A DNA stretch of 64,000 bases. Origin: Echria macrotheca. Its lineage: Eukaryota; Ascomycota; Sordariomycetes; Sordariales; Schizotheciaceae. The position numbers and the translations under genes are program-made. The stretch is from assembly GCA_030411725.1 (NCBI GenBank), contig MU839834.1, positions 1,302,001 through 1,366,000 on the forward strand, read 5' to 3'. Under the pieces are notes generated by a model. It saw nothing but the letters and a program-made list of their open reading frames with translations. It ran no database searches and had not been told where the DNA came from. Of the stretch, positions 22,073-34,007 are shown in pieces. Numbering within the stretch: position 1 is the stretch's first letter; each line of letters starts with the position of its first letter.

Positions 22073-25000
22073 GGGCGCAATCGAGTTGATGCGGCTTTTT
22101 CGGTGATGGGAAGAAGCTCTTGTTCGGGGATCGATGCGACGAGGTTGCCGATCGAGCTGGAAGGCGCAGGAGGGAACCCCGCAGTAGCTAGCCGGAGGCG
22201 AAGTAGTGAGGGAGGAAGTAAGCGCGACAGACAGGAGAGAGTTCTTTCGAGATAAACGCTTAAACTCTAATATGGGGAATGACGTTGTTGGCTGTTGCGT
22301 AGATTCACCGGAACGAGGTCTCGGGGTGGTAGAGGGGAGGTTGTTTGTCGATGGTGGCATTACTGGTCGGTTGCTGTGGCGGGCGGGGCACTAGTAGTCT
22401 AGGCGGCAAGTTCCTTCCCGCAGCGTTATCACCACGCCATCCCCAGCTGCGGTTCGCTATCTGACCCACCACAACCTTCCCGTTTGGTCGGCCCGCGCTT
22501 CGCGCCTTCGCATTCCAACTTCAGAGTAGACTCCTTCATCGGAGGTCCTTCCTTCCAGGAAATTTCAGTGGTGGAGGAAAGAAGTCAACGTATGAGAAGC
22601 AAAACGGAGCAAGCGCCTACTGTTCTGCTTGACAATGATCCTCCCCAGAGCTGTCCAATGAGACCAACCTCCACAGCTGAATGCTACCACAGTCACTCAC
22701 TCCTTTGTCCAGCACGACAAGAAAATACCAACCCAGATCCCCAACATCCAGCTTTTTTCCCGTGCTAGGATCACGTGAATCGGTTCTGGCGTTCGCTTGT
22801 ATATTCCGACCAGCTTACTTCATCGAAGAGAGCGACGCGGTGAGTCGAGACCACAATTTGGCGGACCAACGACTGGCTAACCCACCAACAGGACGGCGGC
22901 CCCCAGAATAACCAGCACTACGGAGTACTGCATGGCGAGTCGCTGGCGCCCTCGTGAGATACGCACGACCCATTAGACCCAGGGATGGCGGCTGTGGCCC
23001 GTTTGGAAGCATGGTAAGGGAACTCCGGCCAGTCGGGGCATCTAACACACCGTCGAGGTCGCAAACCCCTTGCGAATCGGCACGGCCCATATCAACATGG
23101 CCTATCAACTTCAACATCAGAAGCAGCGCGTGAAACGCTCCACAAGACAAGGTCCCCTCGGCGACGCAAAAACCTAGTTTGGCCTTTGACCCATCGGAAG
23201 GGTTCCCGTGACCGCGGCCGAGGCTGATCGGATGAGGCGACCTCGATCTACTGACGACATGTCTGTTGGCATTCGTTGTCCAGATCGACATATCTCACAT
23301 CTCTAGAGAATTGCTACATTACCCGCATGATTTCCCGCGGCCTGCTTGATATGTAAGGGGTAAGGAAGCTAGACGAAGGGTTTCTCTGGCCTATTCAATT
23401 GTCCAATCCGGCACATACCTAGCTGCGAGGCCCTTTTGCGGTATTGGATGCGCACGTTTCAACCGTTTGAGGTCCACCAACAGTGACGCCTTGGGCTTAT
23501 CAATCGAGCCGGCAGCTCGGCGGTACTGCGGATTCTGGGGACCTTAAGTATGGGGCTCGGTTACCTTGAGACATGCAGAATCGAGACTAGACCTACTAGT
23601 AACCTTCGGTGATTCGACATAGGCAAGACGCTCAAGCATTCGCGTTCGACCCAAGACGGCCCCATTCACCTTGCTACCGACAAGGGGCGGTACAACTTGT
23701 AACCCCCAAACTTAGGGACCGACGACCAAATTGTTGCATGTGCGTGGCTGCTTGCGTCTCGCAAACAATACCTGTACGTCGCGTCAGGTTGAAATACGAC
23801 CTCAAGCCCGCCCAGAGCCTGATAGAGACTTGATGATCTCGGCCACTCTCACTGGGCGAACGAGTCTCGCCGCCTCGGACTTCCAAGGAGGGCGGCAAGT
23901 ATCATCTTGAAAGCCACGTGTTACGCGGACATTCAATGGTCAAATCCAGGGCTTTCGGATCTTTGGGGAGCCAGCCCAAGGAGTCCTCAAACCTCACATC
24001 GCGATTGCTTCGGGGACACGACAGAAACGGCGCCCCGTTGACACGGAAGTTGACAGCCTTGCTCGCAATATAGGATTCCAGGTGCATGGCTGCCTTATCT
24101 CGCCGTGTCTCTCGGGTCGGAGGATGCGGCGTCGGTTGGTGTCATCCCGACTTTTGCACGATGACGAGACGGCTTCGGGTTGCCCAAGAGACTGGAAGAC
24201 GCTGGTCCTATCAAGATTCCGGCATCCCTGTCCGCCCCTGTCGATTAGGCATGTATGACTTGCAGGTACAATCTGGTGCGTCTCTCTGTAAGCGGTAGGG
24301 CTAGCGATGCCCGGCATGGTTGAGACCGATTTCTCCGGAGTCTGGACGCTCGAGAGGATGGGAAGGTTGTCTCTCGAGTTTCGGTCGGCTGCCCGTTGTC
24401 TCAACCCGTTAGCTCCGGGACCCCGCCCATCTTTCACCTCGCGTACATAACAGTGATTCCGGCACGATCTTCGTGATGGATGACATCCTTGCGCAAATCT
24501 CCTCGGGATCCGGCAGGTCGCATCGCGCGTTTTCGGCAGCGAAAGTGTGGGCCAAGAGATTAGGCGCGGAATTCTTCTGGAAGCCCAAAGAAAAAGCGAT
24601 CAAGCCCTGAGCTTTTCACCAAAACACCTTTCTTGGCGATCACATGGACTCAGTTTTTGGATCAGAAGCGAGAGCAGTTGCGGTTAACTGTATCAACATA
24701 GTGTATACGCAATCCTAGGGAAGACCGCCGCCCCCAGGCTTGGCCAAGCACACCGCGGCAGACGGTCGATCCGTCTTATATACATACAGCCGGCCAACGC
24801 TGATCTTTCAAGAGGCCAGGGGATCAGGGGACAGGGCTTGAGAGCACATGGAGCCGACAACGGTAAAACTGTGTGTGGAAACATGGAGCGGTCGCGGGAT
24901 TCCTCGTCCGCTGTCTAGACAATGCCGCCACCCACCGAGTACTGGAATCGTACATCAAGGCTCGAGGGTATTGTGCAACAGCGTCCGAATTCGTGACGCG

Positions 25001-26072
25001 GAGCCTCGGCAATCTGCTGATGATCTCGGAAAGCTGTCTGGTCCCGGGCCTCCGCAGAGAAGAAATAGCACAAGGAAGAAACCGTTGTGCCAGGCACTAC
25101 GAGGCTGCGCCCTAATTCTCCGGCATCCCGGTCCGCCTTTGAGTCTCGCGAGAGAGGTTAGGCGAAGGGGTTAGCGGCCCATTCGAGTTGGAGAAAGCAC
25201 CCCAATTTATAGTGGCGGCGATTAAGCACCGCATTCATGACTTGGCGCGTGGATCCGCGGATGCTGTTGTTGACTGACCTTGGAAACAGACTCTTTGGGC
25301 GGAAATAATCGAGACTGGACGCCGAGAAACGGCCTGGACTCAGCAGAGACGCGGCCCGGTTCAGACTGCCAACTGCCGCACGCAAAGGGGGACCGCCCCA
25401 CTCACCCTTTGGCCTTCTTTTTACTCCAGTAGAGTCAGTCTGGCTTCCTCAAAGCGACACCTCGGTCTGCCGTGGCGCCTCCAAATAGGTTCCCGCCAAC
25501 TGAAGTGCGCCGACGGGGATGTGCTCTCTCAGCAACTCTCAAGGTTCTCAAGGTTGGGCTGATCAACAACGTCCTGGTCTTGGCTCATGTTGTCATCCAT
25601 CCGGGAAAGGTCCCTTCCGGAAGAAGCAGAAAGACTTTTTCTTTACACCCTTGCTGAGCGGCCCGCTCTCTGCACGGCCAAGTGTGGTCTTCGTGGTCTT
25701 CCGATGTGCCGCTGCGACCTCGTCGTCCCCTGTCCTCTGTCCACCGTCCAAATTGTGTCATGCAGCGTCCCTATGGGCCTGGAGAGGGCGGATGCCGTGC
25801 ATCGAACATGCTGCTTGTTGTCCTGGGTATAAGACGTCGCAGGCGCGGTCACCTCTCCCCGTGTTTTGCTGCCCAACTTCCCAGGACACATCATCACTGA
25901 GGATGTGTTGGCACGCCTGTCTTCTCAATAACATTAAATAATAGCTCTTCATCACCCAGCGGCTGAAGAGAATTTCAAGTCATGTCATCGTCCTTCTTCG
26001 CCTCTAGTCTTTCCGCCCCCTAGTTTACTCGTACAACTTGCACACCCGACTTCGCCCCATTGCCTGGCGACC
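22073..26072. other. 4 kb stretch without a recognisable gene
   Basis: Between dsk2 and the chitinase-like gene I find only short open frames. Some read less randomly than most, such as minus 23902-24087 and plus 24474-24608 (MDDILAQISSG), but I cannot join them or name a family. The right end should hold the chitinase promoter, with a TATAAG at 25828-25833 about 240 bp upstream of its ATG. A decayed gene or transposon remnant is possible. No terminal repeats were noticed. Confidence 0.45.
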
Positions 26073-27456
26073 ATGAGCGGCTCATCCCAATCCTCGCGCA
26101 AGTCACGCGTTCCGAGTTCCGCCAATGTTCTGGTATACACCAACGCTGTCTACTGGTTGAATCATCGGCTCTACAATGGAGACACGCCGGGTGCGCTCAA
26201 CTACGGGTGCATCAACCGAGTCTACTATGCCTTTGCCAACGTTATGGCTGATGGCGGTGTCTTTGTGAGTGTCCCCCCTCCCTTGAGGAAGAACCCGGCC
26301 ACGAGAGCTGACAGGAGAGCAGCTGAGCGACGAGTGGGCCGACGTCCAGGCACCGTGTGATGGTGCTAGTGGCGCGTTGGGGTCTCTGATGTACCTGAAG
26401 CAGAGACATCCCCATCTCCAGGTTGTCCTATCCATCGGTGGACCTGGGTCTACCGAAACCTTTCCCAGAGTAGCCTCCAACGCGGTTCTACGGACCAACT
26501 TTGCCCGGGCAGTCCACGGCCTGGTCGAGGCGTCCGGTCTAGACGGCATAGACAGTGAGTCTCCCCCCCCCTTTTTTTCTTCCCCCCTGTTCCTCGGCGC
26601 TCTTCCTCGTCATGTTGTCCCCCGGGGCGGTCTATCTTGGACCAATGGCCAACGAGCTCCCTCTCCAACCACTCTTGTGCCGCCAACCACAGTCTCTTGC
26701 CGTCGTGTGATATCGGCCATTGCTAACTGGGCCAGTTGTCTGGGAGTACCCCTGCACACCGGAGCAAGGGCGGGACTTCCTCGCCCTCCTAGCGGCTATC
26801 CGGATCTATCTGCCTGAGGACCGCTACATCCTCACCGCCGCCTTGCCCGCCGCCAGGGAGATTCTACAGAATATCGATCTAAGCCGAAGCGCCGAGTATC
26901 TCAACACACTCAACCTCATGGCATACGACTTTTACGGCTCTTGGTCGCCAAAGAGCGGCCACCATGCGCAGCTCTACGCTATGAACAAGGACGAGCACTC
27001 GGCAGCTTCTGGAGTGCAGCAACTGATGCAGTCTGGGGTGCCGGCCAAGAAGATCCTGCTGGGAATACCGCTTTTCGGGCGAAGCTTTCTGAACACCAGC
27101 GGCCCAGGCCACAAGAACCGGGGCTCGGGTGGAGAGGATGGCACGTTCGAATACAATGCGCTCCCGCGGCGAGGCACCAAGGAACAAGTCGACAAACGCA
27201 CGGGAGCAGCTATGTGCGTGGGTGGAGACGGCGGGTTCGTCACGTACGACAACCCGGACACGGTCAAGATGAAGGCTACCTTTTGCAAGCAGAAGGGTCT
27301 AGGGGTATGTGAAGCTTGTCATACTGCTATTCATGATACATGTGCTAATTCTCTGCTTCCGAACAGGGCCTCTTCTACTGGAACGCTCCGGCCGACGCCA
27401 AGGATAACAAGAGAAGCCTGATAACCACGGGCTTCAGGACATTACACAGCTCGTGA
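26073..27456 (+). CDS. GH18 chitinase-like protein with altered catalytic motif
   Basis: Four exons, 26073-26264, 26323-26554, 26736-27304 and 27367-27456, with introns of 58, 181 and 62 bp; CTGAC (26307 region) and CTAAC (26723) branch sites are visible. Product 360 residues. GH18 features: an NVLVYTNAVYW first strand, the SxGG-type motif VVLSIGGPGS (about 99-106), the catalytic strand DGIDIVWEYP (138-147), LMAYDFYGSW, GIPLFGRSF and GLFYWNAPAD near the end. The catalytic consensus DxxDxDxE reads D138-G-I-D141-I-V143-W-E145, so the proton donor Glu is kept but the middle Asp is Val. The codon is GTC directly after the intron 2 acceptor, and no alternative acceptor restores Asp. There is no signal peptide, carbohydrate-binding module or LysM domain, so an intracellular protein is likely. 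It may have weak or no hydrolytic activity, or act as a chitin/GlcNAc-binding protein. Confidence 0.88.
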
Positions 27457-29087
27457 TGGAGCAGCATCGGGGACCACGGCGGGCTGCCGTATCCCCGGAC
27501 TTGTTTCGATTGGCCGATGATGATGGGAATTGGAGTTGCTGGCGTTGTTGGGCAACGGCGCATGATTCTTTGCAGATGGCCTGGCCGGTCAGGGACCGAT
27601 CGGGGAGCCTTTGGTGTACCTGGTGGTGTACCTGGTGCACAAGCGATGTCATGCATGATCCGGGCTACATCTCCTCGTATCTCTTTTATTTCCTTTTTCG
27701 TTTTTTTTTACTCTTATTCCCTGTTTCTTTTCTCATGATTGGTATGCAGCTTTCTCCTTTGGCAGGTTGGGCATAGACTGGCGTAAGGTAGCTCGGGAAG
27801 CAGGAAGAAGGATTACTGGCAACAGATACGGGATACAGGACGGGACAACAGACTGTACGAGTACAATTAGTCATAGAGGACGAAGACTGGGAACTAGCGT
27901 CGGCGTTGGAAAAGGTGGTAGGACAGCGACGGGTAACTTGGTCAGCTCGGGGTGTGATGTCAGGCACAGCCGCCCCTTCCCAGACCCCTTTTCTCTCTCA
28001 GTGAGTGTCCAGGTGTCGTCGATGACGTGTTTTCGGGACATGTGCACGGGAAGGGCTTAAAGGAGGCGGCTTGGGCTCACGGTCAGGTCAGTTCCGGCAA
28101 GTCAGCCCTGGGGAGGTCGAGCCGAGCCGACGGGGGGGTACTGGTGCCCAAGCAGTCAGTCAGTCAGTCAGTGGTGGCCGAGACAGATTGTGTGTGTGAT
28201 TCCATGACGCTGGACGACATGGTTTAAAAGGCTGCCACGTTGTGCTGGCCGTGTGTGTGGGAGTAAGGTAAGCCAGGAGTCCGGATTCCATGATGGAGCT
28301 AAGATGGAAGAAGAAGAGCAAGGCGCGGGGTGGGACATGTCGTTTGGGCTCACGGTTACATGGCTTGCATATGGCAGGCCGCGCGTGGAGTGGTGTACTT
28401 GGTAGTCACTCTATACATAGCCCTTTTTTTCTCGGGACCTAAAATTCCTACCTTAGTCGAACCTGCAAGGGCATGCGACCATTCCGGGCAGGACTGTGGG
28501 GGACCGGTGCCTTTTTTTTTTTTCGATGTCTTCAATTACACTTGGTCCATGTCGACTTGGAAGTGCAACTTTCTTCAGCCGAGAGATTGTGACTGGTCTT
28601 GGTCCAAGAGTACGGTTTGGTAACAAGATCAACGGACGAGGCGATGCCCGAATCACAGCCAGACCTGCAGATTGACCGGTCGAGAGGGTTTCACTTTTCA
28701 TGATGTTTTCTTCCCGTTGTTCCCGTTTTGGCGGTTGGGTCGAAACGGACTGGTTGCCATCGACACATCAGATGGACCCAAGGGGTTGGTGTGGTGGTGT
28801 GGTGCCTTGAGCGGGGGGTGGGCTGTACCTTAACTCAGGTACTCTAGAGGGAGGGGCACAGGGGGTTGAGGGGCAGGCTAGCCTTTCTGTTAGGGCATTT
28901 TTTTACGCTCGTTACTGTAGCTCCGTGTCAGCCAAGCAGAATCCAGACCACTCACCACTCGCCGTGCAGATTCGGCGATGACACGACCTCTGCTAGCCAC
29001 TTCGATTGCACGATGCCGCAGCTCGACCTCGTGCGCCTAGATCGCCGTGCCTCCCTCGCTCCGAGAGTGCTCGTCTAGACAATCACG
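27457..29087. other. 1.6 kb spacer with a (CAGT)5 microsatellite
   Basis: No gene is supported between the chitinase-like gene and vps53. Homopyrimidine runs (near 27690-27730 and 28430) and a (CAGT)5 tract at 28153-28172 are the visible features. The right end should carry the vps53 promoter. Confidence 0.45.
28153..28172 (+). repeat. (CAGT)5 microsatellite
   Basis: Five perfect CAGT units in an intergenic region. Confidence 0.9.
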
Positions 29088-31879
29088 ATGACTGTCCCCG
29101 CCGTCGCAGATTGGCGCTCGCTCGACTCAGGTAGTTACTGTTTGTTCTCGGCCGGACTGTTGCACCAGAACTATAGACCAGAGAACAGTTGCTGACGTGG
29201 ATCCGGGGCTCGACGCTCTGCGCGTCCGCCTCGGTTTTTCTCTGTAGTCGAGTACGATGCGATCGCCCACCTCAACCTCATCTTCTCGCACCCGTCGACC
29301 GTGTCGTCGGTTGGCCGCGTGGCCTCGACGCTGCAGGGCCGCAAGGAGGAGCTCGGCCGGTCGGTCGAGTCCCTCGAGCAGGCGCAGGCCTACGGACCCG
29401 ACTCGTCGCTCGAGCGCATGCAGTCGGCCCAGGCCGAGCTGGCCCAGCTGTTCCAGCGCATCGAGAGCGTGCGCAGCCGGGCGCTGCAGACGGAGCGCGA
29501 CATCACCACCATGACGGCCGACATCAAGCGCCTCGACGGCACCAAGCGCAACCTGACGCATAGCATGACGGCCCTCAAGCGCCTCCAGATGCTCACGACG
29601 GCCTACGAGCAGCTGCGTGGCTTGGCCCGCTTGCGCCAGTACCGCGAGTGCGCTGGCCTGCTGCAGGCTGTTCTGCAGCTGATGCGCCACTTCAACAGCT
29701 ACCGCAGCATCGAGCAGATCGCCGTGCTGAGCCGCAACGTCAACGACCTCCAGCGCGAGCTGCTCGAGCAGGTGTGCGAGGACTTTGAGTTGGCTTTTGC
29801 GAAAGATGAGGTCGCCGCTCGTAGGGGCGTCCTGGTCGAGGCCTGCATGGTCATGGACGCCCTCGGCGAGCACGCCAAGTCCCGTATCGTGACCTGGTAC
29901 GTCAACACGGAGCTGCGCGAGTACCGTCACGTGTTCCGCGGCAACGACGAGGCTGGTAGTCTCGACAATATCGGCCGTCGCTATGCCTGGTTCAAACGGA
30001 CGCTCAAGACGCACGAGGACGAGCATGCCGCCATCTTCCCGCCCCATTGGCGCGTGAATGAGTCGCTGGCTGCCGCTTTCTGTGACGGCACTCGAGACGA
30101 CTTCAAGGGCATCCTCGAGAAGAGCATGCGGCGGGTCGACGGGGCCAAGATCGATGTCAACCTGCTCCTTAGCTGTTTGCAGGAGACCATGGACTTTGAG
30201 CAGAGCCTCGAGCGTCGTTTCGCTAGTGAGCCCAGAGCGAGCATCGACACGTTGAGCTCGGCCGACGACCGCGTACAGACCTTTAATGGGTCTATCTCGG
30301 TTGCATTTGAGCCCTACCTCAGTCTATGGGTCGAATCACAGGACAAGGCACTGGCGGCCATGATTCCCAAATATCGATCCCAGCCTCTACTGCCGCCGGA
30401 TGAAGAATTCTCCTCGCAGGCCGTCATCCCGTCGGCCATCGAGCTCTTTCACTTTTATAAAGTTACCCTCTCTCAGTGCGCCAAGCTTTCGACGGGAGAG
30501 CGTTTACTTGACCTGACCAAGACACTCGCCAAGTACCTGGATGAATATGCCCAGCAAGTTCTGCTGATCATTCTGCAGCGCACAGGTCCTCAATCACCTA
30601 GCATCCAGGATATTGTCCTGGTGCTCAACACGGCGGATTTCTGGCATACCAACACCAACCAGTTGGAAGAAAACATCAAGAAACGTATTGATGCAGATCT
30701 AGGGTCTAAAGTTGACTTATCTTCGCAGTCGGATGCCTTCATGGGCGTGGCGAGCGCTGCGGTGCTGGCCATGGTCCAGAAGGTGGAAGTGGAATGCGAG
30801 GGCGCATGGCGGGAGATGAAGAACACGAACTGGAGCCGGATGGAGACCGTCAGCGACCAGAGTTCGTATGTTGCTGAGTTGCTGAAGGCAGTCAACGGAA
30901 AGGCAGCCGAGATTTTGCCTCTCGTCGCCAAGCAGCAGTATGCCCGTGCGTTTTGCGATAATTTGGTCGAGCATATGGCAACCGCTTACATCAACAATAT
31001 TGTGCAATGCCGACCTGTCTGCGAAGTCGGAGCTGAGCAGGTACGTTGTCTGACCAAATGTCGCGTCACGAGCTGACTTGAGGTTAGATGCTACTCGATA
31101 AGTATGTTCTCACGAAGTCGTTTGAGAACTTGCTGTCGTTCCACGGCAGCGCGCCACCGTCTACGCCTTCTGCACCGTCGGCGCCACACAATCCACCAAC
31201 GGGTTTCGTGAAACGGGTGAACCAGAGTATGACGCGCATCGACCCGCTGCTCAAGACGCTCCAGGTGCGACCGTCGCCGCCGGAAGGTCTCGTACAGGCC
31301 TACCTCATCCACATCGGGGACCGGTCCGACACCAACTTCCGTAAAATACTAGAGCTCAAGGGGGTGCGCAGACAGGACCAAGCGCACCTGACGGAGCTCT
31401 TTGCGATCCACAGGGATGGTGCCAACACAGGCAAGCAGCTGGTGCAGAGTTCGCCGCTGCTCACGCCGTTGATGGCGTCGGCAGGCCTGGGGAGTACAGG
31501 TCTGGTCAACCCGGTGGCTGTAGCCGGTGGTTTGCAGACGCGGTTCGACGCGGCCTCGCTGGGTGAGAGGTTGCTGAATGTGGCGAGGGACGGGGTGGAG
31601 AGGATCAACGTTAGCACGGCTGCGGCGAGTGGAAGCGGCGGCGGAGGGTTGGGTATCTCAAGTCCTGGCGGGTTTGGCGGTAGTAGCAGCGCTACAAGTG
31701 CAGCGAGTGGGGTAACAGGCGAGAAGACGATTAACGAGAATCTGAAGAATATCGGCAAGTTCTTCAGGAGGGATATCGGAGGGCTAGGGGCCCGGTTCGG
31801 GAAGAGGGATGTCACGCCGACGGGAGGCGGGGATGATGGGAAGGATGGGAGAGATGGGAATGGGAAAGACGGGAAGTAG
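29088..31879 (+). CDS. vps53: GARP complex subunit Vps53
   Basis: Three exons, 29088-29130, 29248-31040 and 31088-31879; introns are 117 bp (GTAGTT...TGTAG) and 47 bp (GTACGT...GTTAG). Product 875 residues. The first exon gives MTVPAVADWRSLDS, and the splice restores SVEYDAIAHLNLIF, the conserved start of the Vps53 N-terminal domain. A coiled-coil region follows (about 40-130; ESVRSRALQTERDIT, DIKRLDGTKRNLT), then SMTALKRLQMLTTAYEQLR, QVCEDFELAF, IFPPHWRVNE and LLLSCLQETMDFE, all strong Vps53 signatures. The C-terminal 100 residues are Gly/Ser-rich. GARP (Vps51-54) tethers endosome-derived vesicles at the trans-Golgi network. vps53 is followed 281 bp downstream by npr2 on the same strand. Confidence 0.94.
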
Positions 31880-32160
31880 CGGCATATTGGATGTAGTCTG
31901 CCAAAATTGATGGTTACTTCTACCTTGATGTTGGTCCTGATGTTCTTGAGCTGCTCTTGTTAAGCTGGAGGGTTAGGGTTGTGTGTGAGACATAGTTTAA
32001 GCTCGTTGATTGAGCGGCTCACTTGAACCAAAACTCAACTCAACAACACTGAAACCCAGTCCTGACCAACCACGCGCAACGCAATGTGAGCCATGCGTGG
32101 CCGCCAGCGCTGCATCTCAAAATTTATAAGATTTATCCAACTGAAAAGAAGCCGACCAAA

Positions 32161-33838
32161 ATGATCCAAGGCATTTTCTACGCGCGCTTCTTTGCCCAGC
32201 AAGGTTTGTTCTTGGGTCGTTCCCCTTCTCATCCCGCACGCACTTGTTAACACCGGCCGGGGGGGAATAGGAACAAAGATAGTAGCCCAGTCCCCGCCGG
32301 GCTGCATAGTGCCCGTGCCCGGTGTCGACCGGCCCTGCCTGTTCGATTTTTCTGTGCTGCAGGAGTACATCATCCCGCGCAAGGCGTTCTGCAACCGGTT
32401 CGTCGCCGTGACGGACCCGGACGGCAGGTATTCCGTCCTCGGCTTCCCCGTGTCGATTCCCGATCCGCGGTATGATCGGAACGAGTTCATTTTTAATTTT
32501 GGGGTGGTTGTGCCTTGTCATTTGTTTTCGTCGGTTTCTGGTCGTGGAGGGTTAGGTAGTGGTGGTGGGAATGACGGCGGTGGTGGTGGTGAGGAAAGTG
32601 GTGGAGGGGGAGGAGGAGGAGGAGGAGGAGGAGGTGTTGACCAGCTGCCCTACGAACGCGTCGTCCGCCGGCTAGCGGCTACTTTTGCCGAGATGGAGAA
32701 GCAGAATTGTTATCTGTCGCGGGACGACCAAGACAGGCCTCTCGGGACGTCGACGACGACGACGATGACGACTACAAACTCGCCCGCGGTTGTTGTGGAG
32801 AGTACAGATCCGCTTCAGGGGCCCGTAGGTAACTACCGCCGCCGGCCGATCGAGTCGCTCCTCGAGATCATCAAGGAGGATCTCAACAACTACGGCGAGT
32901 GCATGATCCCCGTCGACGACGCCAACACGATCAACATGAAGCTCTTCCCGCACCACCCCGTCCCGGCCGAGGTCAAGGGCTGGCACGTGCCCGTGGCCAA
33001 GATGAAGTTCTCCGAGGTTGTCGATCCGACCTGGGACTTGACTTTACAACGAGTGATTGCGCATATCGACGGGGTCTCGGACGTGCGGAGGATCGCGTTC
33101 GCGGCTGATGTCTCGCTCGAGCTGTGCCAGCTCGCCCTGAGGCATTTGTTGTATTACGACACCATCCTGCTGCTGGATATCTTCTTCTTCGGCGCGTGTT
33201 ATGCACCCCGCCCGGGCATCCACGATTTTATTGCGAATGTAGGCGGCATGGTGGACGAGTGTGCGAATTATGTATGTGTCGTCGGGGCTGCCTCTTCTTC
33301 TTCCTCTCCTTCCTCTTCCTCCCAACGACAACCCGCCGAAACAACAACGAAAACAAAACCGACTACCCCAAAAGACAACAACACGACCACCACGCCCAAG
33401 AATAATAAACAACAGGACACTAACACCAACGGAGGAGGAGGTGGCCACCGCATCTCAAACTACATGCTCATCAAGCTCATGACGACCTTCTGCGTCGGCA
33501 AGACGGTGGCCGAGTGGCTAAAGGGCCACATGGACGCCGGCCTCGACGTGCTCCGCTTCGTCGACGTCCGCCGCCTCGTCCAGTTCGGCGTCATCAAGGG
33601 CTGCCTGTACCGCGTCCACAAGCACGTCGTGTCCAAGCAGTACCTCGCCTCGCTCGCGACGGGACAATCAAAGCCCGTCCCGCTCGCGTCGGGCGGCGAT
33701 CCGCTGCAGAAATATACCGACGGGTGCCACACTTTTGATCAGATCATCACCGAGCAGAATCTGACGGACGCAGAGATCATGGAGAAGCTCAAGAGCTTTC
33801 CGGCGCCGGCGGGGGATTTGACGGTTATTTACAAGTAA
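32161..33838 (+). CDS. npr2: Nitrogen permease regulator Npr2 (GATOR1/SEACIT subunit)
   Basis: Two exons, 32161-32203 and 32271-33838; the intron 32204-32270 starts GTTTGT and ends ATAG. Product 536 residues. The first exon supplies MIQGIFYARFFAQQ, and the splice gives GTKIVAQSPPGC, the hallmark N-terminus of NPRL2 proteins; without it the frame starts mid-domain. A longin-like region (1-100), FLFNFGVVV-type strand, ESLLEIIKEDLNNYGEC and DLTLQRVIAHIDGV blocks and a C-terminal winged-helix part (LVQFGVIKGCLYRVHKH) follow. Npr2 with Npr3 and Iml1 forms the GAP complex that shuts off TORC1 when amino acids or nitrogen are scarce, at the vacuole membrane. Two low-complexity insertions interrupt conserved parts: a Gly-rich run at about 106-136 and a Ser/Thr/Asn/Lys stretch at about 349-406. 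A splice-like GTATGT at 33272 is judged exonic (see findings). Confidence 0.92.
32609..32634 (+). repeat. (GGA)n tract coding for polyglycine in npr2
   Basis: A near-perfect trinucleotide run within the npr2 coding region, encoding most of the Gly-rich insertion. The length probably varies between strains. Confidence 0.85.
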
Positions 33839-34007
33839 ATCATGACTCCTCAGACTCTACTCTAAGCTCTTTGTATCATATAACATATCTTACAAATCTT
33901 TACATCTTACACATCAGAGACATAAGAGATATATGCTCTCTCTCTCTTTCTGTCCCCTTATCAAACGCCAGGGCCATGCAAAACACCTATACTATACTAC
34001 TACACTT

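Noticed and set aside
23994..24437. 147-codon minus-strand frame in the gene-free block
   Set aside because: No domain, other frames open over the same bases, and no joinable exons. Mentioned only as part of the block.
29127..30047. 306-codon minus-strand frame
   Set aside because: Antisense shadow of vps53, with Leu/Glu/His-rich translation and no domain.
33272..33440. Second intron in npr2
   Set aside because: The donor and branch site look good, but all three candidate AGs (33434, 33437, 33440) shift the frame and destroy the conserved HRISNYMLIKL block.
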